Origin: Methanoprimaticola sp047501175
GTDB lineage: Archaea; Thermoplasmatota; Thermoplasmata; Methanomassiliicoccales; Methanomethylophilaceae
DNA: 64,000 bases
Assembly: GCF_047501175.1 (NCBI RefSeq)
Contig: NZ_JBEQWH010000002.1
Coordinates: 62,001 to 126,000 of the forward strand
Reading direction: 5' to 3'
Each line of letters opens with the position of its first letter. Within the stretch, counting starts at the first letter, position 1. Shown here piece by piece: positions 1 to 7,469 of this stretch. The notes beneath the pieces are model-generated. The model was not told where the DNA came from and did no database searches. It was given only the letters and a program-made list of their open reading frames with translations. Made by a program: the position numbers and the translations under genes.

Positions 1-64
1 GATACGCCTGAGGGATGGTACAGCGAAGGCATCCGTCAGGGAGATAGAGGAGGCAAGGAAATGA
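1..64 (+). CDS. xseA: Exodeoxyribonuclease VII large subunit, C-terminal end (partial)
   Basis: Only the last 20 codons are visible, read from base 2 to the TGA at 62-64. The peptide begins IRLRDGTAKASV, which resembles the conserved C-terminal strand of XseA (LRDG followed by A/V). The stop overlaps the ATG of the next gene (ATGA), and that gene is a clear XseB, so the two would encode the subunits of exonuclease VII, a single-strand DNA nuclease. The identification rests on this short tail plus the neighbour. Confidence 0.7.
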   Translation, partial: IRLRDGTAKASVREIEEARK

Positions 65-312
65 CAGACATGGATGTGTTCAGGGAGGAGGTCGCCGGTA
101 TGACCTTCGAGGCCAGCATGGAGAAGCTCGAGGGGCTCGTCAGGGAGCTCGAGGAGGGCGGCACGGACCTCGACAGGAGCCTGGAGATCTACGAGATGGC
201 GGTCGTGCTCAGGAACCACTGCAAGTCGATATTGGACGACGGGCAGAGGCGCATACAGAAGATAATGGAGACCGCGGAGGGCACGGTCACCGAGGACCTC
301 GACGTCAGCTGA
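61..312 (+). CDS. xseB: Exodeoxyribonuclease VII small subunit
   Basis: An 83-residue protein with the XseB signature: an N-terminal helix with TFEASMEKLEGLVRELE, then the GG-x-DLDRSLEIYE turn-helix and a helix of about 30 residues. Length is typical of the family (70-90 aa). Several XseB chains bind each XseA to form the nuclease that trims single-stranded DNA. A GGAGG Shine-Dalgarno at 49-53 lies 7 nt before the ATG, and the ATGA overlap with xseA indicates translational coupling. This is a mainly bacterial enzyme, so an archaeal host implies transfer or an uncommon lineage trait. Confidence 0.93.
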   Translation: MTDMDVFREEVAGMTFEASMEKLEGLVRELEEGGTDLDRSLEIYEMAVVLRNHCKSILDDGQRRIQKIMETAEGTVTEDLDVS

Positions 313-1162
313 GGTCCCACAGAGACAGATTCCTCATCTCCGCGAAGGCCTGGGTGTCACGATACAGATCGGTCTTCCTGAAGTCCTCGTCGGAGAACGC
401 AAGGCGGAGGGCGCCTCCCAGCGACCCTTCGTCGAGGTCCGCCGCATTGAACGAGCCGAAGGTCTTCCTCAGCCCGATCAGCAGTATCTCTATGGTATCG
501 TGACCGCGGGCGGCCTTCCAGAGGTCGTCCAGGCGTTCGGCCTCCTGACTCAGCGTGCTGACGAGCTCCCTCCTACCGACCCTCACCGAGCGGGAGTTGT
601 CGAGCACCTCCGAGACCATCTCGTTAGCGTCCAGGCCCAGTGTCCTGGGGTTGATGAACCTGTGGAAGTCGAGGTTCTTGAAGCTCAGGTTGAGGCCCCT
701 CTCCCTCGATATGTACATGAAGAGGCCTATCGGGTAGCTGGATGAGACTATCGCGTCGCGTATCGGCCCGACCGTCTCCTCGAACCTCTCCCTCTTCTCG
801 ATGTCGCAATACTCGTCCAACACATCATCGAGGGCATTGCTGCGGATGGCCATCATCTCCATGTCCCTGCAATCGGTGTGGAACAGCGGGGGCTTCGCGT
901 CGCGTCCCCGGATCCTCTCGAGGTCCGGGTCCACGATGCCGATGGTCCTCCCGTCCCCTCTGCGGGACGTCATCTCGCGGACTATGCCGCGGACGTTGTC
1001 CTTGGAATGGGCTATGCGGATCCTCGTGCCGTCGGCGTCCGCGAACTTTCCGAACAGCCTGCAGTCCGTTATGCCCTCGACGATCAGGAACGTCCCGTCA
1101 TAGACGGTGCGCTCCATGGAGAGCTCGTTGCATATGTCCTCGGCCGTCAGATGTTCACGCAT
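305..1162 (-). CDS. DUF4435/TOPRIM-like protein, AriB-like (PARIS-type defence)
   Basis: A 285-residue protein. Residues 25-34 read FLIVEGITDC, placing a conserved Glu (E29) after a beta strand, and about 60 residues later comes GIVDPDLERI with a DxD; this E...DxD spacing is that of TOPRIM-fold nucleases including the DUF4435 family. The start overlaps the end of the upstream ATPase by 8 bp, so the pair is translationally coupled. In PARIS anti-phage systems an ABC-type ATPase (AriA) precedes a DUF4435 TOPRIM effector (AriB), which is released on phage sensing and cleaves tRNA. Order, coupling, sizes and domains agree here. It could instead belong to another ATPase/TOPRIM (OLD-like) family. 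The 3' end overlaps convergent xseB by 8 bp. Confidence 0.7.
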   Translation of the reverse strand: MREHLTAEDICNELSMERTVYDGTFLIVEGITDCRLFGKFADADGTRIRIAHSKDNVRGIVREMTSRRGDGRTIGIVDPDLERIRGRDAKPPLFHTDCRDMEMMAIRSNALDDVLDEYCDIEKRERFEETVGPIRDAIVSSSYPIGLFMYISRERGLNLSFKNLDFHRFINPRTLGLDANEMVSEVLDNSRSVRVGRRELVSTLSQEAERLDDLWKAARGHDTIEILLIGLRKTFGSFNAADLDEGSLGGALRLAFSDEDFRKTDLYRDTQAFAEMRNLSLWDLS

Positions 1163-2201
1163 CTGCAGGCCTCAGCTCCACGGCATCGTCCCACCTGTCA
1201 TGGATGATCTGCGGGGAGTGGGTGGCGACGATCATCTGTATGTCACGCACCCTGCAGATGTCGGAGAAGTAGCTGCCGAGGACCTGCTGCCAGCTGACAT
1301 GCAGGGATATCTCCGGCTCGTCCAGGATGACTATGGACCCCTGGGGGGTGTGGAACAGGAGGGCGTAGAACATTATGAGGATCTGCTTCTCCCCCGAGGA
1401 CAGCTTTTGCAGGTCCAGGGAGGTCCCGTTGTCCATCGATATGCCTATCTTGCCCCCTTCCGAGACGGACATGGTCTTGTTGAGGTAGATCTCGTTGACG
1501 ATGTCCTTGTAGATTATGATCGACTCGGCAAGGATGTAGTTCCGCTCCACGTAGTCCGAGATGGAGCAGGCCAGCTGCTCGTACCCCGCACGGTCCTTCC
1601 CGATCTCGTACCTCGAGGGAGGGAACTTCTTCCCCGCGGGTATGTCCGGCTCGAACCCGGCATCCTTGATGAAGTCCAGCTTCGCCTTGAGGTCCTTGCA
1701 CCAGAACTCCAGGTCCCCGTCCGGCATGTCGGCCACATCGTCCCTCTGATGTATCTCGAGCTCCGTGTGCTCCTTCGCGTAGCGGATGGTCTCGAGGAGC
1801 TCCTGGGCATAGACGTCGAGCGTCGATGCGAGGTGTCCGTCCCCTCTCCTGACCGCCAGCCTCTCCGGCGGGATGTAGACTGTGTCCACGATCGCGCTCA
1901 TCTCCGCAGCCGTCAGCGTCGTCTCCACATCGCTCCTCTGCATCTGGATCAGCATGTCGCCCTGGAAGTTCTGGATGATCAGGACGCTCCCCTCGTCGAA
2001 CCCGATGTCGAGCCTCTCGAACGGCGTCCCCTTTAGGTACTCGATGTCCCCGCGGAGGGCGGCGTAGAGCATTCTCATGAGCGTGCTCTTGCCCATCCCG
2101 TTGGGGGAGTGTATGAATGTGAGGGGCTGCGAGAGGACGAGCTCATAATCAAACTCGTTGAAGAGCTTGAAGACGGAGACGGACGTTATCTTCATGGTCA
2201 T
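1155..2201 (-). CDS. ABC-type AAA ATPase, AriA-like (PARIS-type defence)
   Basis: A 348-residue ATPase with all ABC/SMC-type motifs: Walker A SPNGMGKST at residues 32-40, ABC signature LSSGEKQ near 265, Walker B IVILDEPEISLH near 290 and the switch His in VATHSPQ near 325. The short insert between Walker A and signature (about 225 residues) fits the COG3950-like ATPases that partner TOPRIM proteins. It is first in a two-gene unit with the DUF4435 protein, as AriA is with AriB; AriA assembles as a sensor scaffold in characterised PARIS. ATG at 2201 (or 2195) lies about 25 nt downstream of a TATA element on this strand, so the mRNA is probably leaderless. Confidence 0.78.
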   Translation of the reverse strand: MTMKITSVSVFKLFNEFDYELVLSQPLTFIHSPNGMGKSTLMRMLYAALRGDIEYLKGTPFERLDIGFDEGSVLIIQNFQGDMLIQMQRSDVETTLTAAEMSAIVDTVYIPPERLAVRRGDGHLASTLDVYAQELLETIRYAKEHTELEIHQRDDVADMPDGDLEFWCKDLKAKLDFIKDAGFEPDIPAGKKFPPSRYEIGKDRAGYEQLACSISDYVERNYILAESIIIYKDIVNEIYLNKTMSVSEGGKIGISMDNGTSLDLQKLSSGEKQILIMFYALLFHTPQGSIVILDEPEISLHVSWQQVLGSYFSDICRVRDIQMIVATHSPQIIHDRWDDAVELRPADA

Positions 2202-2221
2202 ACATGAAATGCAGTTTGCTG

Positions 2222-2229
2222 TATATAAC
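2222..2229. promoter_or_regulatory. Shared divergent TATA element
   Basis: TATATAAC on the plus strand reads GTTATATA on the minus strand. It lies about 25 nt before the ATPase start (2201, minus) and about 37 nt before the TPR protein start (2263, plus), so one AT-rich box may serve both directions in the 61-bp intergenic gap. Confidence 0.45.
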
Positions 2230-2262
2230 GCATTTTTTAACCAGTACCAGTATCACCGATGC

Positions 2263-3096
2263 ATGGACACAGACTCAGCATTCGACGAGATCCGCACCCT
2301 CATCTCGCAGGGCAGGGGAGCGGAGGCCGTCGATAGGGTGAGGGACCTGGCTACGGCGGATCCCGCCCCCATGACCAGGATAAAATGCCTCTCCCTCCTG
2401 AAGGTGGTCGGCGATTCGGACGTCTCCAAGACCATACTCTCCATGATGATGGACTCCCTTCCGGAGGACAGGGAGACGCTGATCCAGATCGCTGGTGCCC
2501 TCAGGGGACTGGACTTCCCCTCCAGCGCATACTCCATCCTCAAGGGCATAGAGCAGGACGACCAGGTCCGCACCCTCATGTGCATGTGCCTCGAGGACCT
2601 GGAGGAGTACGAGATGGCCCTGGAGGTCCTCGATTCGATCCAGCAGCCCAGGCCGTTCGACCGCGTCATGCGCTCCGAGGTCCTCAGCGCCCTCGGGAAC
2701 CATAAGGAGTCCGTAGAGAACGCCGAGCTGCTGCTCGCCGAGATGCCGGACGACTTCGATGTCCGCCGCGCGTACGTCTCCGCACTGATGCTCGCGGGAC
2801 GCGACAAGGAGCTCACCAAGTTCGTCAGGGGATGCCTCAAGGAGAAGGATGCCGACGCGAACGCCCTCGCGGCGTATGCGATGAGGGTCCTCGGCAACAT
2901 CAAGGCCGCCGCGGGGTACGCGACCAGGGCGATAAAGCTCGACCCCAGGAACGTCAGCGCCATGGAGACGCTCGGCATCTGCCTCGCCCACAAGGGCGAG
3001 TACGAGAAGGCCCGCATAGTCGCCGGCGCCATCAACGAGGTCTCGCCCGGGAGCAAGGCGGCGCTCAACGTGCTGAGCTTCTGCGACGGGAACTGA
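2263..3096 (+). CDS. Tetratricopeptide-repeat protein
   Basis: A 277-residue protein, almost entirely helical, made of degenerate TPR-like helix pairs; the clearest are in the C-terminal third (ALAAYAMRVLGNIKAAAGYATRAI and the next unit around AMETLGICLAHKGEYEKARIV). No signal peptide or membrane segment, so cytosolic; TPR proteins usually mediate protein contacts. The ATG at 2263 (MDTDSAF) is chosen over upstream codons because a TATA box lies at 2222-2229 and the earlier sequence is promoter-like. The stop abuts the convergent trkH gene. Function unknown. Confidence 0.72.
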   Translation: MDTDSAFDEIRTLISQGRGAEAVDRVRDLATADPAPMTRIKCLSLLKVVGDSDVSKTILSMMMDSLPEDRETLIQIAGALRGLDFPSSAYSILKGIEQDDQVRTLMCMCLEDLEEYEMALEVLDSIQQPRPFDRVMRSEVLSALGNHKESVENAELLLAEMPDDFDVRRAYVSALMLAGRDKELTKFVRGCLKEKDADANALAAYAMRVLGNIKAAAGYATRAIKLDPRNVSAMETLGICLAHKGEYEKARIVAGAINEVSPGSKAALNVLSFCDGN

Positions 3097-4659
3097 TCAT
3101 CTCTTCTGGCTCTCCAGACCGTACCTGTCCAGGGCATGCTTCGCCTTGTGGCGGGCACGGCTGTTGAGCCACACATCCTTCCAGAATCCAGGCGTGAACA
3201 GGATCAGCGCGGTGACCACCTCGAGACGGCCTATCCACATGAGGAGGACCATGAACAGCTTGATCCCCCCGTCCATGGAGCCGAAGTCGCCGGTGGGCCC
3301 GAAGTTCCCGAATCCCATCCCCCCGTTGGAGATTGCGGATATGGACAGACCGAACGAGTCCACCATGTTGTATCCGAACGCCATGAACCCGACGGCCGCC
3401 ACGATCATGGTCGCTATGTACATCATGAAGACCACGAGGGCCCCTCTGACGATCGAGTCGTCCACGCTCTTGCGGTCGATCTTTATCGTATAGACGGCGT
3501 TGGAGTGCATCGTCCCGCGGAACCCGTTCTTCACGTACTCGTAGATGATCCTTATCCTGCTGAACTTGATACCTCCGGACGTGGAGCTGGTGGACGCGCC
3601 GATCATCGCAACGATCATGAGCAGTATCATGCACTGCGACGGCCACAACGTGAAGTCGTCCACGTAGAAACCCGTGGACGTCCCCAGGGAGACGGTCGTG
3701 AATATCGCGTTCTTGAAAGTCTGATAGATGCTCTGGGAGTCCAGGGCGATGCCGTTGACGTTCGCCGCTTGGTACATGAACAGGCAGATCACCAGGGATA
3801 TGGCGATGAACCATGCGACCATGATCCTGAACTCGGAGTTGCCGCGGTACACGCCCTTCTCGCGGATGTATATCGCCCTGTAGTGCAGGTAGAAGTTCGT
3901 CCCTCCGAGGAACATGAACAGTATCGTTATCCATTGGACGGCATCGGAATACGTGCTGAGGCTGGAGTTCACGATGGTCAGACCGCCGGTGGATATGGTC
4001 GTGAGCATGAGGCACATGGACTCCAGCGGACTCACGCCGCATACCAGCAGAAGGATGAAGTTGAAGGCGCTGAGCAGCAGGTAGACGAAGATGAAGGACT
4101 TCGCGGCATTGGATGCGCGCTGGGAGTACTGCGAGGAGCCGGAACCCGCGAGCTCGTTGTGGAACAGGTCCCGCCCGTACCCCACCATCGGCAGGAAGTA
4201 CAGGAAGATCAGAACGACGGTTATACCCCCGATCCACTGGGTCAGGGACCTCCAGATCAGGAGGCTCGTCGGTTGTAGGTCCAGGTCGCCGATGACCGTC
4301 AGTCCGGTGGTGGTGATCCCGCTCACCGATTCCACCAGGGCATCGATCGGTTTGAACCCGGACAGCAGATAGGGGACCATGCAGATCCCGAACATTATTA
4401 TCCAGGTCATGGCCACCAGCAGCAGACCGTTGACCGAACGGAACGTGCGGGATTCCGTACAGGTCATGTACTGTGCGAATCCGATCAGGAACAGGGGGGC
4501 CGTGAGGATCAGGAACGGCCTGACGTCCTCACCGAACGAGAGTGCGAACGCCGCAGGGATCAGCAGGACCAGCGCGAAGAGCATCTCGACCTGTCCGAGG
4601 ATCTTGAGGGTGGTGTTCTCCCACCTGATGCACTTTCTGCGGAAGGCCTTCCAGTTCAC
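3097..4659 (-). CDS. trkH: Trk potassium uptake system membrane subunit TrkH
   Basis: A 520-residue integral membrane protein with about ten hydrophobic segments and the four P-loop repeats of the TrkH/KtrB superfamily, each with its filter glycine: TTTGLT (~135), STGGLT (~245), TSTGF (~350) and NGGMGFG (~450). It forms the K+ translocation pore. It follows trkA on the same strand with a 4-bp gap, so pore and gating subunit are made from one transcript. Length is within the usual 480-550. Confidence 0.95.
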   Translation of the reverse strand: MNWKAFRRKCIRWENTTLKILGQVEMLFALVLLIPAAFALSFGEDVRPFLILTAPLFLIGFAQYMTCTESRTFRSVNGLLLVAMTWIIMFGICMVPYLLSGFKPIDALVESVSGITTTGLTVIGDLDLQPTSLLIWRSLTQWIGGITVVLIFLYFLPMVGYGRDLFHNELAGSGSSQYSQRASNAAKSFIFVYLLLSAFNFILLLVCGVSPLESMCLMLTTISTGGLTIVNSSLSTYSDAVQWITILFMFLGGTNFYLHYRAIYIREKGVYRGNSEFRIMVAWFIAISLVICLFMYQAANVNGIALDSQSIYQTFKNAIFTTVSLGTSTGFYVDDFTLWPSQCMILLMIVAMIGASTSSTSGGIKFSRIRIIYEYVKNGFRGTMHSNAVYTIKIDRKSVDDSIVRGALVVFMMYIATMIVAAVGFMAFGYNMVDSFGLSISAISNGGMGFGNFGPTGDFGSMDGGIKLFMVLLMWIGRLEVVTALILFTPGFWKDVWLNSRARHKAKHALDRYGLESQKR

Positions 4660-4663
4660 CAGA

Positions 4664-6016
4664 TCACATCTCCGGGGGAGCTCCCTTTCCGAGCGCCTTC
4701 ACCACTTCGGGCTCCCTTGCCCCGCATGAGAACAGGATCAGCGAATCGTCCGACCCGATCCTGGTGTCCAGGAGGGGATACGTGATGGAGCCGCCCCTCT
4801 CTATCGCGACCACGCGGAGCCCGTCGGGCAGGTTCAGGTCACCGACGTAACGGCCGGTGAGCTTGGAGTCGCTGTCCACGACATGGGTGAAGAACATCCC
4901 GTCGGAGCTCTGCATCCTGGTGATGGCGAGCTCGTCGGAGACCATGCACTTGATGATCTCATTGGATATGATGCGGTCATATCCGATTATAGTGTCCAGG
5001 CCCGTGTATTTGAATATGTCCTCGTACTCACGCTTGAAGAAACGGGAGACGACCTTGGCCGCGCTGTGCCTGCGGGCGGACATGCATATCAGGAGGTTCG
5101 TGTCGTCCTTGCTGGACGTGGACACGCACGCATCCGTCTTGAACACGTTCTCGTCGTTCTGCACGCCCGGGTCCGTGTAGTCCGCGTTGATTACGACGAC
5201 CCCCGTGAGGAACCTGGAGAGCCAGCGGCATCTCTCAGGGTCCTTCTCGATTATCTTGACGTACCTCTTCTTCTGGTCCTCGGACAGGATCTTCGCCAGG
5301 TTCATGCCCACTATGGATCCTCCGAGTATGCAGAACTCCCTGGAGACCTCGTCCACCCCTACGATCTCGTTGAACTCGACGATTGACTGCTCGCTCCCGA
5401 AGACGCACAGGCGGTCCCCCGCATGTATCTCCATGGTCTCCGGGGTGGTGTAGGTGGCGCCGTCACGGTACAGCGCGAATATCGTGCAGTCCTTCGGCGT
5501 CGGCAGATGGAGGACTATCTTCCCCACGATGGGATGGTACGACTCCACCCTGAACACGGCTATGGCCACCTTGAGGGACTTGACGGCCTCGTACTCTATT
5601 ATGTTCTTGAGGATGCAGAGCTTGTACATCTTCTCTGCCGTGACGAGCTCCGGGGAGATGATGTAGTCCACTCCGGAGTGCGCGGAGTCCCCGGTGTCTA
5701 TGATGAAGTCGGGATTGTCGACGGTCGCGATCGTGCGTATCGCCGGTTTGATCCTCTTCGCCATGATGCACACGAACAGGTTCTCCGAATCGGAGCCGAG
5801 GGTGGACACGATGACGTCGGCGCTGTGGTTCTCTATCGCATACTTGAGAACACGCGGGTTGGTGCCGTCCTCCCTGAGGACTGAGACGTTGAGGCGACCC
5901 TTCAGCTTATCGGCGACATCCTCGTCCTGTTCGATGATCAATACATCGTGGATGTCGGAGATCGTCTCGGCGGAGACGAATCCGACGACTCCGGCCCCGA
6001 CTATGATGACCTTCAT
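4664..6016 (-). CDS. trkA: Trk potassium uptake regulatory subunit TrkA (double RCK)
   Basis: A 450-residue cytosolic protein with two tandem RCK halves, each an NAD(H)-binding Rossmann domain followed by a TrkA-C domain. The first nucleotide motif is GAGVVG at residues 7-12, followed by the acidic strand end IIEQD; the second is GGSIVGMNLAK near 235 with IIEKD. This is the full-length TrkA layout, which binds TrkH and gates K+ uptake in response to nucleotides. First gene of the trkA-trkH operon; a TATA element about 25 nt upstream indicates a leaderless mRNA. Confidence 0.95.
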   Translation of the reverse strand: MKVIIVGAGVVGFVSAETISDIHDVLIIEQDEDVADKLKGRLNVSVLREDGTNPRVLKYAIENHSADVIVSTLGSDSENLFVCIMAKRIKPAIRTIATVDNPDFIIDTGDSAHSGVDYIISPELVTAEKMYKLCILKNIIEYEAVKSLKVAIAVFRVESYHPIVGKIVLHLPTPKDCTIFALYRDGATYTTPETMEIHAGDRLCVFGSEQSIVEFNEIVGVDEVSREFCILGGSIVGMNLAKILSEDQKKRYVKIIEKDPERCRWLSRFLTGVVVINADYTDPGVQNDENVFKTDACVSTSSKDDTNLLICMSARRHSAAKVVSRFFKREYEDIFKYTGLDTIIGYDRIISNEIIKCMVSDELAITRMQSSDGMFFTHVVDSDSKLTGRYVGDLNLPDGLRVVAIERGGSITYPLLDTRIGSDDSLILFSCGAREPEVVKALGKGAPPEM

Positions 6017-6036
6017 TCGATAGACGACGAATGAGA

Positions 6037-6048
6037 AGAGTATATGTT
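6037..6048 (-). promoter_or_regulatory. TATA box of trkA-trkH
   Basis: Minus strand AAACATATACTC, centred about 26 nt upstream of the trkA ATG at 6016; the spacing predicts transcription starting at or next to the start codon. Confidence 0.5.
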
Positions 6049-6176
6049 TCTATCGGCGGGAATCCGCATCGTCATCCCAGGATTCCGTCACGTGTCCAAT
6101 CGGACGTACGCGATTGTCGAACCGCGTGGGTCCAGACGGTCGTCGGAAAACGCCAACGCGCGGTTCCCAACCCAAT

Positions 6177-6185
6177 GATATTTAC
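6177..6185 (+). promoter_or_regulatory. Probable TATA box of hisD
   Basis: GATATTTAC, centred 28 nt before the ATG at 6209. This spacing favours ATG 6209 over GTG 6203 as the hisD start. Confidence 0.42.
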
Positions 6186-6208
6186 GGAACCGTTCATTTA
6201 GCGTGTCT

Positions 6209-7465
6209 ATGTGGCAGCAGGTCAACGAAGACTTCTGGAAGGAGAACCGCGAATCCAAGGTCGGACAGGTCGAGGAGACCGTCCGCGGGATCATCGATCA
6301 GGTTCGCGAGGACGGGGACCAGGCACTCAGGGACCTGGCCAAGAAATTCGACAAGTACGACCTCAAGGACATAGCCGTCTCCAGGGAGGAGATCGAGAAG
6401 GCGTACGAGCAGGTGGACGAGGATGTGGTCGAGGAGCTCGAGAACGCCGCGTACAACATACAGAGGTTCCACCAGATGCAGATGCCTGCGGGGATGTGGC
6501 TCAGGGAGGTCGAGCCGGGTGTGACCCTCGGTGTGAAGTCCACCCCCCTCGAGAGGGTCGGATGCTACATCCCGGGAGGACGCGCCTCCTACCCGAGCAC
6601 CGTCCTCATGACCGCCATACCTGCGAAGGTCGCAGGGGTGGACGAGGTTATCATGTGCACCCCCGCCCCGATCAATCCCCTGACGCTCGTCGCCGCGGAC
6701 ATCGCCGGAGTGGACGAGATATACAAGTCGGGCGGGGCCCAGGCGATAGCCGCCATGGCCCTCGGTACGGAGAGCATCGAGCCCGTGCAGAAGATCGTCG
6801 GTCCCGGGAACGTGTTCGTCACCGGTGCCAAGATGATGCTCCGCAACAGGGTGGAGATCGACTTCCCCGCCGGACCCTCGGAGATAGGCGTTCTCGCCGA
6901 CGATTCCGCCGTGCCCGAGTTCGTGGCATCGGACCTCATAGCGCAGATGGAGCACGACCCGTCATCCGCCTCGCTCCTGGTCACGTGCGACCCGTCCCTC
7001 CCGGACAAGGTCTGGAAGATCATAGAGAGGGATGTGAAGGACGCTCCCAGGAAGGAGATCATCGAGAAGGCGATGGTAAACTCCGGGTACATCGTGGTGG
7101 ACGACATGGACCTCGCGATAGAGACCATGAACGGCATAGCCCCCGAACACCTCTCCATACAGGTCCGCGACCCGCTCGACGTCCTCGGCAAGGTCAGGAA
7201 CGGGGGGTCCATCTTCGTCGGGCCGTACACGCCCGTCGCCGCCGGCGACTACGCGTCCGGTACGAACCACGTGCTTCCCACATCCGGGCACGCCACTACG
7301 TGCTCCGGCCTCAACGTGTCCCACTTCATGAAGACCTCCACCGTCCAGATCCTGACGAAGGAGGGGCTGGCATCGATGGCGTCCACGATCGAGACGCTCG
7401 CCACCGCGGAGGGTCTGCACGCCCACTGCGAATCGGTCAAGGTCAGGAAGCCCATGGAGGATTGA
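6209..7465 (+). CDS. hisD: Histidinol dehydrogenase
   Basis: About 418 residues, full family length. It carries out the last two steps of histidine synthesis, oxidising L-histidinol to L-histidine with two NAD+ and a Zn ion. Diagnostic motifs are VGPGNVFVTGAK (~195), GPSEIGVLAD (~220), AQMEHDP (~245) and the TNHVLPTSGHAT segment (~350) holding zinc and substrate histidines. It appears to lead a unit with ppk and ppx, an arrangement with no obvious pathway logic; other his genes are not in the window. The ATG is preceded by GTG TCT in frame. Confidence 0.95.
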   Translation: MWQQVNEDFWKENRESKVGQVEETVRGIIDQVREDGDQALRDLAKKFDKYDLKDIAVSREEIEKAYEQVDEDVVEELENAAYNIQRFHQMQMPAGMWLREVEPGVTLGVKSTPLERVGCYIPGGRASYPSTVLMTAIPAKVAGVDEVIMCTPAPINPLTLVAADIAGVDEIYKSGGAQAIAAMALGTESIEPVQKIVGPGNVFVTGAKMMLRNRVEIDFPAGPSEIGVLADDSAVPEFVASDLIAQMEHDPSSASLLVTCDPSLPDKVWKIIERDVKDAPRKEIIEKAMVNSGYIVVDDMDLAIETMNGIAPEHLSIQVRDPLDVLGKVRNGGSIFVGPYTPVAAGDYASGTNHVLPTSGHATTCSGLNVSHFMKTSTVQILTKEGLASMASTIETLATAEGLHAHCESVKVRKPMED

Positions 7466-7469
7466 TATC

